A stretch of 64,000 nucleotides of DNA from Hydractinia symbiolongicarpus (taxonomy: Eukaryota; Cnidaria; Hydrozoa; Anthoathecata; Hydractiniidae), in NCBI RefSeq assembly GCF_029227915.1, contig NC_079880.1, forward strand, positions 19,592,501 through 19,656,500, read 5' to 3'. This document shows positions 46,801 to 60,819 of this stretch, piece by piece. Both the position numbers and the translations under genes were made by a program. How positions within the stretch are numbered: position 1 is the first letter of the stretch; each line of letters begins with the position of its first letter. The notes beneath the pieces are model-generated. The model searched no databases. It was given only the letters and a program-made list of their open reading frames with translations, and was not told the origin of the DNA.

Positions 46801-49369
46801 GATGCTTCCACGTCCTATATACACAATAGTACGTAGACATTTGTAGAGATATCGCCTATTTCCAGCTGAGTAAACTCCCTATCAACTGAATAGGGTGTAT
46901 AAAACTTAACTAACTTAGATGGCATTTTTTATTTTTTTAAAAATAAAAATGTATGAAAAAAACGTCCACGTATTTTTATTTTTAAAGTTTTTTTATGTCA
47001 ATACAGAAATGTCAGCTTTTTTCTTCTAAAAACAGTTATGTTCTAATTACAAGTTTTTAATGTTCATAACACACAAGAGATTAATCTCGCTTTATTAAAC
47101 AATAGAAATAGCAACCTCCTTACCAGACTCCAGCCATTATTTAACGGGTGTTTAAAAAATGGCAGTTTACTCTCTGTTTTTTTGTCAAGTAAATAATTTT
47201 TTAAAGATTTTAACGTAAATTACATACAAAAAGCGATTTAAATGTAAGCTATAGGTCTTAACATGAACGTTCTCTGCGCTCGCTTAAACTTTCTGCACGA
47301 TATGATGTCATTATTTATAATCGGGTCCAGTCCTAAATGAAATCGCGCCTGTCTGTTTTAATAGGAAAAAAAGAATATTCGAAGAGTTGTACAACAATTT
47401 TAAATAAAAAAAAACAAGTGAGGTAAGTTTTTTTTGATTTCTTATGCTTTTCTGAGTACGTATAAAACAAAAAAGAAAAAAGTGATTTTTACTGGAGTTT
47501 CTCTTTAACTTTTACAAAAAAAATTAAAAACTCGGATCTTCATGTTCTAAGCTTATTATGTTGAAAAGGAAAAATAGTCTTTTAAGACGGGAATCAAACT
47601 TTTAAGATGGAATTTCCTCTTAACACTACAACGTCTTAAATTTATTATTGGATTCTCGCAATAAAAAAATTGTTTACTGATTAAAAAAATATTGTTCAGC
47701 TTGTAAGTGTCTCAAACATGTTTACATATTGTACTATACACACATGCTACCTGGTAAACGAGTCTCTGCAACCTTGTCTCCACGGTTTTATATCCAAATG
47801 TTAAGAAAACTAACAACCCCTGGGGACGAGTGAAGGCAGTTCAACATCATAAATTGAAATTCAACATAACGATTGCAGATTTGGTGGCACAGCGCGCCGT
47901 TTTAAACTTGGTGGTATAGTGCGCCACTTTGTTGCCAATAGTAAAGACGGGTACAATACAACCTTGTCCGCAAGCTCCTTGGGTTAAAAATCGATAAAAC
48001 TAAGATAAGATTAAAAATAATACTCTTTTATGAAAAGTACGAGGTTTATTGGCAATTACTTAGTTACGGAACGTTGCGCAAGGTGCGTGTACGGAAGACT
48101 ACACAAGGTCGTGCAAACCCTCTTGGCAAACGCCCCTCAGTATAAAATCCTCAGTATAAAACCTCTCGAACTTCTTCATCAAATTCAATTCAAAAACAAA
48201 GAGCGTAACGTAAATAGAAAGACAAAAAAAATTTATCTCATTAAGAAAACTTACGATGAGAATTTTAAAGAATTTAGACAGTAAAATAAAAGTTGAGGAT
48301 AAAGTACCACAAAATTAGATTTACCACGCAGAGTATTCTTAAGCTAGCATCTCAAAAAAAAAAAGTTCAAATTAGGATTTCTGTCAACCGCCGTAAATTA
48401 ATGGCGGGGCTTGGGTCTTTAGGGGTCCGCAAAATGCGCGGGACTGGAACAATGATAATTTCGACACTACGGTGTCATCTGAACCCCCGTGGTATATGCC
48501 TATACATGCAATGCTTCTGAAAACAATAGAAAACATGGTAGATTACACACACACTATGCTAAACTTTGTTTACAATTTAAAGATTCTCCTTTTCCTCAAT
48601 GTCAAATGAACAGCAAGAAATGAGAGTGTTCCACCGTGTTACTTTCGCCGATACAAACCAGCCATGATTGCCGAGAAATCGTCCCCACGTAGCGAATGAT
48701 GGAAATAGTCATCTCTAACACAAATTTTCTAGTGAGTATAAATTATCTAGCTCACCCAAATAGTACCGTTGTTGCTGCCTTGCGAAAAAATAGATAAAAT
48801 TGCACCAAAGCTGCGCTCAAAAATTTAACTCTATCACAAAAACCCTGAATAATATTGCCCTATTAGCGCCCTAACCAACTGATAACAAGCCGCCCTCAGG
48901 CGGTCCAAAATTTTAGTTATACTTTAAAGTTCTTCAGCACAATCATAGACATAATAATAAACACAGATGTATAATACAATCTACATCATCGCAACAAACG
49001 GCCAAAAAAGATCTTGTCTAACATTTAAACTTATTGCAGAGAAACTGCTAGTGGTGCGCACAATTGGCAGGCTGGCGCGTTTCTTCTAGGTTTTAGTGTG
49101 CATGAAAATGCAAACAAAAATAACAGTTTTGATTTCTTTTAACAAAAAGATTACAAATAGAATATTTACAAAAATTATTTATGAAAAATTGACAATCTGA
49201 GTGTTTGTTTACCTTTAATGTCGCCATTTTCTTTCGATGCTTTTGTTTACACGATGCCGTTTTAGTATTGGGAGTAAATTCAATTCACGGAATTATTTTG
49301 TTTCGCATATCAGAGAGGCCGAGTTAAATGTGGACAGACACCCTATCAGGTTCGAGATTAGACTTTAGC
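46801..49369. other. Intergenic between the DUF229 gene and the minisatellite
   Basis: Should include the DUF229 promoter. I see no further gene. The plus-strand ORFs at 48030-48520 are lysine-rich, lack domains and are not supported. Confidence 0.3.
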
Positions 49370-49530
49370 CGCAACGTGTAAGCATGGTTTAAAAGAAATA
49401 TTCGCAACCTGTGAACATGTTTAAAAGAAATATTCGCAACGTGTGAACATGGTTTAAAAGAAATATTCGCAACGTGTGAACATGGTTTAAAAGAAATATC
49501 CGCAACGTGTGAACATGGTCTAAAAGACAA
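49370..49530. repeat. 33-bp minisatellite, about five copies
   Basis: The unit begins CGCAACGTGTGAACATGGTT and ends TAAAAGAAATATT. Five copies run from about 49370 to 49530; the outermost are the most diverged. Because 33 is a multiple of three, a fake repetitive peptide ORF appears on the minus strand. Confidence 0.9.
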
Positions 49531-49648
49531 GCAACATAAGTTTTATTCGTTGTAGGTGGTATCGTAAGTGACCACAGAAATGGTTTTAGACTGATAATTT
49601 TACCAACAGGTCAGAAAGAAAAACAAAAACAAAAAACACAAACAGTTA

Positions 49649-50248
49649 CTATTTTATATTTCTCGTGATTCGTCGACAGTGAGCCGACTTGATTTCAGCT
49701 AGTGCTCCCTCCAACACCTGCGTCATATGTAATAAATTCACTGGATCCGTTTGCAGCACTTTAATGTCTTCTTTGACTCCGTTTTTCAAATGGAACTTCA
49801 TCATAATTTTCGGAACGGTTTGACAAGATAACGAACGGCTAGCTAGTTGCACATCAAACCGCCACTCCAAATCGTCATAATGCGGCAGCACTAGAGACAT
49901 GTCGTCAAGGATACCACGAATTTTGTCTCGATTATCCAGATAAAATTCTAATAAACAATCGTTTAACTCTTGTGACAAACCAACGGCTAAAACCGAGTCT
50001 TTAAAATCTACCTCGTTTATCTCGAGTTTCGCACATTCTGATAAAATATGCATGATGGCTTCGACACTTTCACGTATTAGCCTCGCTTCCAAACTTAACT
50101 TCTGCGCGGCTGTGTGATACTTTTTCATATTGACGCCATTTTTGATAAAATCGACGGCGATCCGACAAAACTCTTTCGCTACCTCTTCATCGACATTAGA
50201 GAGCAGAGCAAGATGTTCTTTTTGGTCATCGTTCAGAACCAATAGCAT
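49649..50248 (-). CDS. COMMD2: COMM domain-containing protein 2, intronless
   Basis: COMMD proteins form the ring of the Commander complex with CCDC22/CCDC93, which acts with retriever in endosomal recycling, and they also affect NF-kB and copper homeostasis. The ORF encodes 199 residues, the same length as human COMMD2, from ATG at 50248. Close family matches are the opening MLLVLNDDQKEHLALL, FCRIAVDFIKNG, DLEWRFDVQLASRSL (start of the COMM domain, near residue 128), VLQTDPVNLLHM and the C-terminus HCRRITRNIK. The N-terminal helical domain and the C-terminal COMM domain are both complete and no stop or frameshift is present. A single-exon form could be ancestral or a fixed retrocopy; the intact frame favours a working gene. 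SMPD1 lies upstream on the same strand, and no shared regulation is seen. Confidence 0.95.
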   Translation of the reverse strand: MLLVLNDDQKEHLALLSNVDEEVAKEFCRIAVDFIKNGVNMKKYHTAAQKLSLEARLIRESVEAIMHILSECAKLEINEVDFKDSVLAVGLSQELNDCLLEFYLDNRDKIRGILDDMSLVLPHYDDLEWRFDVQLASRSLSCQTVPKIMMKFHLKNGVKEDIKVLQTDPVNLLHMTQVLEGALAEIKSAHCRRITRNIK

Positions 50249-51581
50249 TGCTTACAGAATTAAAACGAACCAATCAAAACTGTTAATTTTTCTATTAAAA
50301 AAAATTAGAAATGAAATTATGAAATTTCTTACGCATGGTATTGATCTATCAAGCATAAAAAAAATAAAATTGAGCAAAATACTGGGTACAAAGTTGATAA
50401 ATTTCAGTTAAAAATGCAATTCTGCACCATTATGCATGGTCAAACTTCCTGTTTATGCATGGTCAAACTTCCTGTTTATGATATGTTGCATTTTTATTAA
50501 CATACAAATATTGTAGTTACGTTACGGTACCATATAAAACTTATACTATAAAAACAAAAAACAAAATAGATAAAATTTTAATCTTTACAATATCGTTTTT
50601 AAAATTCTAACACAATTATCATTATAAGGGTTAAACACGTGCATAACGAAAAAAAACTATCATTATTATATTCGAAATTTTGGGTGCGGTCTTCAAAAGG
50701 GTAAAACGTCACGTACATGAACGAACAAATTAAGAGGTCTGGGTAAAATTATTTGTAAACCAGTTAATTCAAAGCAAAAAAATTCCTTTTTTTATTAAAA
50801 TTTAAAAAGAAAAATATTGTTTTTTTATTCCTTCGCTTTCTCTTTGTAAATTTTGAACAGTTTTTTTTAAATAAATTTGATGTAAAAAATATGTCCGTTA
50901 AACAAAATAAAAAAAAAGTCCAACATTCAAAACATCTAGCATAATTACAGTATATATTCTTACGATACGTAAAAAATCGTCAAGTCTGGGCACTAAGTTG
51001 CAACGTACTCATTATCAGTCACATACAAACAGAGTGTAGAGTAAGGCTCATGAAATGCTTCCCTTTAGTTTTCTAATCAAAACGATGGAGATGTTCGCTT
51101 AGGAAAACTCCTCTAGTCCGACGGTTTAGATTATAATGAATAAACCTCTTCTTATTAATTAGCACTCTGGGGTGTCTTGTACCAGTGCGAAATAATATTA
51201 AAAAAACGGGAATATATAATATCCACATATTCAATAATTATCAATTATTATATTATTAAAGTGAAAATTAAAAGAATTTAACTGAACGAAACAAAAAAGA
51301 ATATTAGCAACAATAAAAAACCCATTGATGACATGAACCTTTCTGATTCAGCGAAGAAAGAGCACACTTAAGATCAGAGTGTAAAAACAAATTATACACT
51401 GTGAAAACCTTGAAGAGGAAAATATCATGCACGTTGTATTTTTCATACACAAAATTACCTGTAAATAGGGTTACATAAATCCTCCTTCACCTAACCAGTT
51501 TTTCAATCCAGGACACATTACAAAAAGGTTTATGTGTTAAGTAATATTTCTAAATTAATTATTCGCTTATAAATTGAAATC
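50249..51581. other. Intergenic between COMMD2 and SMPD1
   Basis: AT-rich. It contains a 23-bp tandem duplication at 50431-50476 (TATGCATGGTCAAACTTCCT in each unit). It should contain the COMMD2 promoter near 50250-50600 and the SMPD1 3'UTR near 51581. Nothing else is supported. Confidence 0.35.
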
Positions 51582-54500
51582 TTAGCATTTGCTGTACATT
51601 TCCGCGCGCCATATCCAGTACATGTGGCGCTCCTTCGGCGAGCTAAACTCACAAAAATTATGAAAGTCGCCGGCCAAAGCAGAGTTCATCGAGCACAAGT
51701 AGTTTTTTTTGCAGGCCCCGGTGCAAGTATCACGAACAAACTGTTTGGTAAACGCCCTGAAATAACAGAATATCAGTCAGCACATCTTTAACCGCTTTTG
51801 TTTTAAAAAAACAATAAATAAACAAACAAACAAACAAACAAACAAACAAACAAACAAACAAACAAACAAATAAATAAATAAATACGTTTGGCAAAAATGA
51901 AATTTGAAAAATGTCGGGATTGAATCAATTTTCACAATTAATATACTAACGTCATCACAGTTAACAGTTTTAAGTTGTTTGTCAGAATATAATATGGTTT
52001 ATACAGTCAAAGTTTGAAAAGTATGCCGTGTCTCGCTGAACCAAACACATATACAGAAAAAAGCCATGGTCAAGCAAACCTGTAAAGTATTTGAAAGAGT
52101 TCATCGTCTTTCAACATCTTGTAAATGAGACCACTCCAATCAGCTGGTGTTAGTGATTTTAAACCATAAGCTGCCTAAAGACAACACACAAAAATTTTTT
52201 TACAGTACACATGCGCCATTATTTGAACATCTACTGTATCAAACAAATCCCATTGTCCCTTGCTTTGTGGGAATTTTGTGTTTAATTCAAACATTTGGTT
52301 TTTCGACCTATTTTTCGATCTTTACATATACTTTACGGAATACGAATAATACTCTGCGTTTAATTTCTACTTTTTGCGCGCGTTAATTTTAAATTGATGT
52401 ATCGATCTACTGCGGTAGCTTTGTTACTAAAAAAAGTGCTAACTAACTTACTTTCCATTTTAAATCCAGACGTGTTTTGAAAGAAGTTTTAAATGTTCCT
52501 ATCTTTTTCAATTTAGAGTCTCAAAACGTTCTCAAATTGTGCTCAATTCTCCACTTATTTTTTCATTATTGAAATTTAAAGAAACATTTTAATATTTTTT
52601 AGTATAAAGTTTTGGACCTCTGAAGTTCTTAAATAATTTTTTCTGTACGTGTATTTTGAGGATTCCCTGTGTAACTATGCGACTAGACATGTATTTTCAC
52701 ATAAAACCTGGTTTACATTTGTGTCACTAGTGTGAACCAGCCTTAACGCCCGTTGATTAATTGATTTGCTAGTGCGCATGTCAAAGCTTGCTTCTTTAAA
52801 AAGTGATACACGAAAGCAAATTTTTCTTTTCACACCGTCTTGACTGTAAAAAAAGGATTTAAGCCACGGTAATTATATTGATTTATTTTGTCTTCTAGAC
52901 AAAAAGTAAAAAAAAAAAGAGAAACTCAGACGAAATACCTTAACCTCGTGTCCACACCACAAGTAAACTAGGGAACGTTTTATATAGTCCACACCACCAC
53001 TTTGCTTAGATCAAGTAGTAGGTTAGCGAGGTCTCTCATTTCAAAAATGTTTCTTAATGCGTTCCTTAACAAATCGTTTTGATGATAAAAACGATGGAAA
53101 CATGGATATAAATTCAATGATCGATCCATGCCTCATTCTGACATGTTTTACAAAAACTAAAATATTAGCAGTCCATAAATATGAAAGTATTGTTTTCATG
53201 GGTTTTATTTTTTTGAAACAACTTTTTTCTGGTTTTGGAAACTCCTAAGTCTTGGGTGGTTCAGTTAGACCCCAATTGTTTCTTGTAGAAGAACACCTGC
53301 GTGTTAGGGTGTTCCACCACCAGCTAGACGGAGGAAACAAAAATTTATCAACATTTCAGTCATGTGATTTTCTAGAGATTTTTAAAAAGCGTGCCACAGA
53401 TAGGCCGACAACAATACAATGAATGTCTTGATGGCGGTGACATCATAAAAAAACAGACACACACCTTAGCACTATACTCAAGCTCCCACACAGGTACATC
53501 ACGAATCTTCTTTAAGTCGAGTATATACGTGTGATGGTCTATGACAGTCTATGATAAAACAAATGGATACAAAAGTCTGCAACTAACATCATGCAATTTG
53601 AGAATTACCTCTACTGAGACTTTTTAAACAACAGGACTTAGATTTTTATTCGATATTTTAACTGGTGTAAATATCCAATCTCTTAACATTTCCATTAGCT
53701 TACACAACCACAGGGAACAACAAAACTAAAAAGAAAGAAATCATACTAGCCTTACCCAAGTACTATTGGCAGTCCCCCCATCAACATCGTAGAGGCGGTA
53801 CCCAGGGTTGAGATAGTGATATGTGGTCACACTTGGACCAATATATGCAATGCTGGTCGGTGTTTTATATGTTTTGGCGTCGTAAAACACACGAAATTCA
53901 TCATGGTGAGTATGACCAAAGAACTGCGCAGTAATTGTATCGAAGAAGCGGTTAACGATCTTGAAGTAGTTGAAACTAAACCACTTCAATGTAGCATCAG
54001 GTGGAATGTGACCAATGATGTGAACCTAGTTAAAAATGGAAACAAACATGTTAGAAAGTTGTGCAAAATATAAATTTAATATCAATCAAGAAATTATTGC
54101 ATGTCCCACAAAAATATGAGAAAATAATTTTTTTTAAGTTACATTAACCATCAATGGTTGCGTATTTTCAATTAGGCCCAGAGTTAGAAAAAGCTGTTTT
54201 GTGGAATTACTTTTATATTCCAGGTTTCCCACAGTTGTCTGCCGACCTCTTTATCAAAACAAAGCAAGATGAGATGAAATTAGTTAAAAAGTAATTTGCT
54301 TTTTTCGAAATTTTCTAAACATTTATTTTGACATTACCAGGAATATTTCTTAATTAAACAAAAATTACCTTTTCGCCTGCCGCTTCTGCTTTCAACAACA
54401 CAGATACAAGCCATTTCAACTGTCCAGCTGGATCTGTACTGTTGATCCACAACCACCAGTTACCAGTGTTTCCATAGTTCATGTTTAGCGACACAATTCG

Positions 54501-57106
54501 AAATCCTTTCTTTACCAATACAGTGTAATAACCGCCCCTAGAAAGAGTATTTTGTTCACAACGTGTCAATCGATTAATTCTTTACTACAAACTTTTTGCA
54601 GTTGCCTAACTTGCGAAGGGACATTTAAATTCTTTGGTGAATTAAATAACATTGCTTTGATGGTTTTCAAGAAAAGAAATAAATAAAATTTTAAAATTCT
54701 CCTCACATTCATAGAGCTAAACACTATAATACAGACTTTGCAAATAAACTAAAGTCATTTCCTATGCTTTTCTGATGTCGGATAAAAGTTAAGGTAGGGA
54801 ATCTACACCTAGAAAAGCTGAGTAAAATAAAAACTTTATATCAGGTATGTGTCAACTAATTCCAACTTAAAGTGTTTACTTCTCAATAGTTTCTTTTGTG
54901 TCTGCTGGTAGCCATGTCAGCCAATCTTCGGCTAATACGTCAAGTAGCCATTGCCCAGAATCATGTCCAGTAATAAAGGGTGGTGGAAAGCTAAGCAACA
55001 AGAGATTTATCAAATCAGAGAAAACTTCACAAACCATATGAAAGTTTGTAAACAATAAGCAGCAGCTATTTTCTTGTACTTTATGTATGAAATATACACC
55101 CCTGTTAAAACTAAGGTTGTAAGTCACTTGGTCAATGGTTGGGAACCATAACAAACTTTCCCTTGTAACTTGTAAACTATTACCGTATTAGTAGTGATAA
55201 TACGTACATTAAGAAATAAGTTGAACCACAGCGTCAACCTCATACTCAGTCCCATATTACTAACATTACCAAAATATTTTCAATTTTTAAATTGCAGCAA
55301 TGTCAACGAAAGCTTCCATGAAAATTATGATTTTAAAAGTTATAGGAAAACCTACCTGTTAACAGGCACTCCTTCGTGGTTGCCCAGAGCAGGATAAACA
55401 ACTTTGTCTGGGAAGTATTTTTTAAATAACTTTGTGGCTTGTTTAATGGCTGCAGCCTAAAATCAACATTTTTGCATCAGTAATTTTCTTAACTTAACAG
55501 CCATTTTCAGACTAGCTTGCATACAAATATAGCGATTGAGACTTTGCTCGAAATTTGGCCACCTTGAAAGAACGCCCTTCTACTAAGACCTCAAAATTAA
55601 ACAAACACCCTAGCTTACATTACAACCATTTACAACAGGCTAGAAAAAATAACAATGAACAATTAAGTGAGACATTTATTTCAAGAGATCTGCAAAAGGT
55701 ATTTTTGATACAATATAAATCAACAGAGTATCTGCAGTATACTTACCTGTTCTTCCCGTGTTTGATTCCAAACATTGTGAGCAGGAACATCGCCAGTCCA
55801 AATAATGTAATCAACCTACACCATGCAATGAAACAATTTAAAGACATTGTCTTGAATTATCATTATCTAGAGTTTAGTTTTCTATTACAGATATATAACG
55901 TCAATACAAAACTGGAGCACACATTACCACAACGTGTTTGAGGTGCAACATTGAACATGTTAATTAAATTTCTACTACATTTAAAGAAGCCTTTTTTAAA
56001 CTTATTACGCTAAAAATTTTTAGACTAGCTTAACTTTTTGTTTAACAATCACTACTAGATTGATAAAAATACAATCAATTTTTTTATAATGGCAAAACAA
56101 TTTTAAAGGTGTTGCACTTAAAAAAATCTTTCTTACATCACTATGATTTTTTACAAGCAGCTCAAACAAATTGTTCACCATGTTGATGTTGGAATCACAG
56201 TAACCAGGGTATCCCCATTTGGGGGCTGATGTTTCATTTTTACCTAAAATTCAACTAAGGTACTTAAAAAAGTGATTGTGACGACATCAGGACTTATAAC
56301 TTGGTACAGGGTAACTGAATGTGAAAACAAGAAATTTTAAAATGCTGATGGATCTGTTCATATACGTTTACGAGAATAGTGCTTACTTTTTCCTATCACT
56401 AAATTTTAATCAGTCAGTGTTATTTTTGGGATGCGTAAATTCTTACCAGCTTCTCCGTCTTCTTTACGACAACAGAGTGGCTCCTTACAAACAGCTTTGC
56501 TGCCTTCCATGTAATCATTATCCAAATGGATATCTGATAGTTGCAAAAACTTCATTGGAGCTGTGTTCTAAAAACAGTGTGTTATAAATCCATAAATATA
56601 AGAAAAAGAACGTCAACTATTAACAAAGTCGAAATAGATACCTCAATCATTCCTGTCCAAGGATTATGAATAGGAACTGATGATCGCTCGGGTATTGTGA
56701 TATTCCACGATGAAAAAAAATCATGATAATGCATGCAACTGTCACCTAAAATCCACCCACATATTTTATCTGGCTCTACAAAAGCATCGATGAATATACT
56801 CCATACTTCATGTGCAAATTCTTTCACCCCAGACACACAAACTCTATCTGATGCTATTTTAGCTTTTTTGCATATATAAGTGGCAAGTTTTATGAGTTCT
56901 TTCTCTCCAATTCCAACAGAGCCCACTCCGTGAAAGAATTTTACTAAATCTTTACAAACTGTACATTTTGTTGAAGATTTAATGTCAAGTGAGTGAATAA
57001 TATTTTGCAGACTTCGCCGTTTTACTTCGTGTCTGCTACCAGATGGTAATGCTTGTATATAACATGACAAACAAACAATGAGAAAGCCACAAAGAATTAT
57101 TTTCAT
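51582..57106 (-). CDS. SMPD1: Acid sphingomyelinase (sphingomyelin phosphodiesterase 1), 11 exons
   Basis: This is a lysosomal or secreted zinc enzyme that cleaves sphingomyelin to ceramide and phosphocholine. Exons are 57106-56642, 56567-56447, 56243-56137, 55815-55747, 55456-55356, 54990-54880, 54537-54369, 54025-53756, 53548-53465, 52174-52080 and 51756-51582. All are GT-AG and in phase, for 588 residues (human is about 630). A signal peptide covers about residues 1-20. A saposin-B domain spans 46-124 with all six cysteines (C48, C51, C79, C90, C116, C124). The metallophosphatase site is complete: D167 and H169 (LSDIHLD), D240 (WTGDVPAHN), N280/H281 (GNHE), H387 (IGHIPP), and H419/H421 (FFGHTHHDEF). 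INSTDPAGQLKWLV and the cysteine-rich C-terminal domain also match. The start ATG is the one after a likely 5'UTR acceptor (TATATTTCAG at about 57110), since it directly begins the signal peptide. No break is seen. Confidence 0.96.
51819..51883. repeat. (AAAC)n then (AAAT)n microsatellite in an SMPD1 intron
   Basis: A run of about 14 CAAA units followed by a few TAAA units, in the last SMPD1 intron. Confidence 0.9.
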
Positions 57107-59998
57107 TGTTCTGAAATATAAAACACACAGGGGTTTAAAGAAAACTTGTTTCACACAGACATATGATTAGGAGAGTTAAAAAGATAATAGATACAACTAT
57201 TTAAATGTAAATCTAAAATTTTTTCCTGTGTCCAATTTTTGTTGAAACTTTCTATGGTTTCAAGGGAAGGGAGGGGAGTCTTAAAAATCAGCCCTCCAGG
57301 TCACTACTATTTATGGCTAACAAGTCAGAAATTATTTCCCCAGGGGATTTTTGGTGCGAGGAAAAAAACATCTTAGATACATTTCTTATGACTGCCAAAA
57401 TTAAACAAAAAGAAAAGATAATAATAATCTCTGTTTAAACTAAGAGATTTTCGATTATCCAGAGAGTCATAAGGAATTCGATTAAATTTGATTAAAATAA
57501 AAATCTTTTAATTAATTAAATATATATAATAGTATAATGATAAGAATGATGACAAAAACAAAGAGATTAGAAGTATTAAGGACATCAGCTGAACAAAAAT
57601 TCAATGACCTCCTAGGATGGTATTTTTCAAATACCAGGACTTTCCTGGAGCTTTCTCACATAGCAGTGGTCTTATAAAATCCAGTTAATATATTTTAATT
57701 TCAAATGTTTAATTTACCTTTTTTAATAGTTCTTTCACCTCTCACCTTACCTTGTATGTTGCTACAAAACTTTCAGTAATTTCTTGCAACTTCAACAAGG
57801 ACAGAGTGGGACTGACACATGATTTTCAAAGGCCTTAAAAAACTTAATATTATTGACTATTAATACAAGTGATTGTTTATATAAAAAAAGAAAGCTTTTA
57901 AATAAAAGAAATTCGATAACCTTAAAATTTCCTCTAGTGGATTTAACATGAAAGTCACATGTTATATAATAGTTATGTACATAAAGTTTCATTGTTTAAT
58001 ACAAAAACATAAGTTGATTTCACAAGGGACCTCACGCAAAGTTCAACAATGATATTAATACTGAAAGCAACATATTTTATATACAATAAGTAAGTGAGTA
58101 AAAAGTTAAGGTGGTTCTAAATCATATTGAAATAAAACAATGATTTTTACAAAACAATTAGTTAAAAGAAATGTCTGTCATAAGAAGAGTCTGAACCACT
58201 TCTGGGTATTGTTAACTAAGTTGTTTATCTAATCACTGTGCTTATGGATCAGAGTATATGAGAACTCAGTACGTTATTACGAATATCTTTCCCTTATACC
58301 ATTTAGTGCTTTGGTCATTATATATCCAAAAATTTCCAATGCTAATGCCAATGCAAACCTGTTATCCTTTATTTTAACATTATTATAAAAATTAATGTTT
58401 TTTCAAGCATCAAAACAGTTTAAAAGATGAGTATTTATAGCAACAACATTTTAAAACTAGTCTTCGCCTGTCCTTTAAATACCACATTTCTTGTATCTCG
58501 CTACTTTCATCTTGCACAGAGACAGAGAAAGACAGACAAGGGCTATTACTAAAGAGACCAAAAGACCTAATAATGATGACTTATTGTAAATTTTTTATCT
58601 AAATGTCAATTTAAAAGATATAATAACTGCTAAACTAACAACACGAGTAAACATTGCTCTTGCATTGTTCTCACTAAATTTAAACACAATTTGTATGGTG
58701 TTCTCACGTACCTCTTTACAGAGCCTTAATCAATATTTTTTTGAATTACAACATGCATTAAAATCACTGTCAAGGGCGCAAAACTCACAGTTTTAGTCTG
58801 TATATTTGACCTTTGTTTTGTATTTCAGAGTACAACTTTAAAGCCAATCAGTATCTGTTTAATAACACCCACACATTGAGTCAACAAATGTGTAGCTTGT
58901 GTATTTCACTTTTAGTTTGTGATTATTTTGATGACATGTTTATTGTGTGGAACTATGTAAAATGTAATTATCTGTTTGTGGTGAAATGAAAGAATATTGA
59001 AAGTGAACCTTTGTGGGTAAAAAGGAAAGAAAAATAATTAAGATTTGTCATTATATGAAAAATTAAAACATGAAGGTCAAAGTGAACCTTGAATATAGTG
59101 GAAATAGAGGTCATGCAAGTTTTCAAATAACAGATTATATAAAAACTTATTATTAAACTATTAATAAAACTATTATTTTCAAATAACAGATTATTTGAAA
59201 ACTTAGTGCTACATTCTTAATTCCACCATAGAAGAAATTTTATAGACACTGCAAAGCAGACATCCAAATGATATCAATCTATAAGAAATTAAAAAAATCG
59301 GCACCAATATTCTGTTATTTTTGCCTTGTCGAATCGAACGTGACTTTTTCTGCTAGATTTAACTGAATTTATGTGAACTTAAAACATTCTCGTTCCCAGA
59401 GCTCTTTGAGATGTTTTATCTTAAAGGCTCGGATTTCTTGAGCATCGCCTCTCTAGGGTGAAGTAGGTGGTCTGCAAAAAAACCTTATTATAACAAAACC
59501 ATAATATTGGAATTGAATTTATTGTCCCAATCATTTTAATTAACGCAAGTGTGATTTGCCCTTTGCCCTTTGAATTATAAAAACCATTATGTGCAAAAAA
59601 AATTTAGCTTTGGTCCCAGGACACCAGGCGATTCTAAACTGTGTTAAAATATCGATAGACAGAATGCTTATTGGACATTGTCCTCATTATAAAACATTCT
59701 GCTCCACAATGTAATTGTCTGAAAAAGCAGAAATTGAGTTAGAAGAAATATAGTACTTACTTATGTTACTTATGTTAACTTTTGAAGTTGTAGCTTCACC
59801 CCTATCGTGGACGACCGACGTCAGCCACTTCTTCGAACCCTACTTTTTGGACCTAACCAAACAACTAAGTCCCAAGACCTAAGTCTGCTGTCTATTTTCA
59901 CAATTTTAGAGTATGAGTATGTTATGTACATAGACATTATTCACCCAATTGCTTGATTTCCTGGGATTGCATATAGTTTTATTGCCATCAATTATTCA

Positions 59999-60046
59999 GT
60001 TATCAATTGACGGGATGTGCTTATGTACATCCCGTTGATTGATAAC
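59999..60046. repeat. 20-bp near-perfect hairpin
   Basis: Arms 59999-60018 (GTTATCAATTGACGGGATGT) and 60027-60046 are reverse complements except for two central positions; the loop is GCTTATGT. It may be a tiny palindromic element or a transposon remnant. Confidence 0.8.
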
Positions 60047-60819
60047 TACATTCTAAGCTGTTCTTTTTTTCATGCTACTAATCAATTTAAAAAGCAGTGA
60101 AGAAAATTGAGTTAAAAAATGTTTTCTTTAAAAAATAAGGAAAACACTAGTTCCTTTAAATATTTTTAATAATAGAAACACGTTTGAAGAGTACCGAGAA
60201 TGATTGGTTGTTTTAATAGCTTTTCACTCATTCTGTTGAGTAAGTCTGGGGGTTGGTTTCTTGTTGTTATGTCACGGAAATATATTGCATTTGCCAGTGA
60301 GTTTAAAACAAGCTGTAATGGTGGTAGTTGATGCTCACTTTTAAGTATATTATGTTATTTTTATATTTGAATATCTACAAAAATATTAAGAAGTATTAGA
60401 CAAAATAAAATTTATTTATTTCATCTTTTTATATATGAACTTATTCACATTTATTTGTTTTTGCATGGAAGAATCCCTTTAAATTCAAAAGAAACCTTAT
60501 ACTATTATGAAACTTGACAGCCTGGAGAACAAAGCCTTTGTGTGATGAAATGGACTGCTTCACCTGGCGCCCTTATCTTTTTCAGAGCCGAAAGAGCTTA
60601 TCGCTAAAATTGTAAAGAAAGGAATACATCTATAGGTGTAAAGAAAATTGTGAAAAGCATATGGTAGGGAGTTGTGTTGTTGACTATAGGCTTATAAGCG
60701 GTTTTCCAGCAAAATGCAATTGTTTAGACTGTTTGTGAAATAGGTAAGTGTTAAAATGAGATTTATTTATTTATTTTCCACCAGGTAGTATAAATTCAAA
60801 AAAAAGAAAAAAAATATTC

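Noticed and set aside
48030-48520. Two plus-strand ORFs of 84 and 75 codons
   Set aside because: Lysine/arginine-rich, no domain, no splice context, and ordinary composition for AT-rich intergenic DNA.
49324-49530. Repetitive SFKPCSHVANI-type peptide on the minus strand
   Set aside because: It arises from the 33-bp minisatellite, whose period is a multiple of three.
49370-49530. CRISPR-like array
   Set aside because: The units are contiguous tandem copies without spacers, in animal DNA.
54876-55154. 92-codon ORF extending SMPD1 exon 6 upstream
   Set aside because: The part before 54990 is intron; the AG acceptor at 54991 and the family alignment set the exon start.
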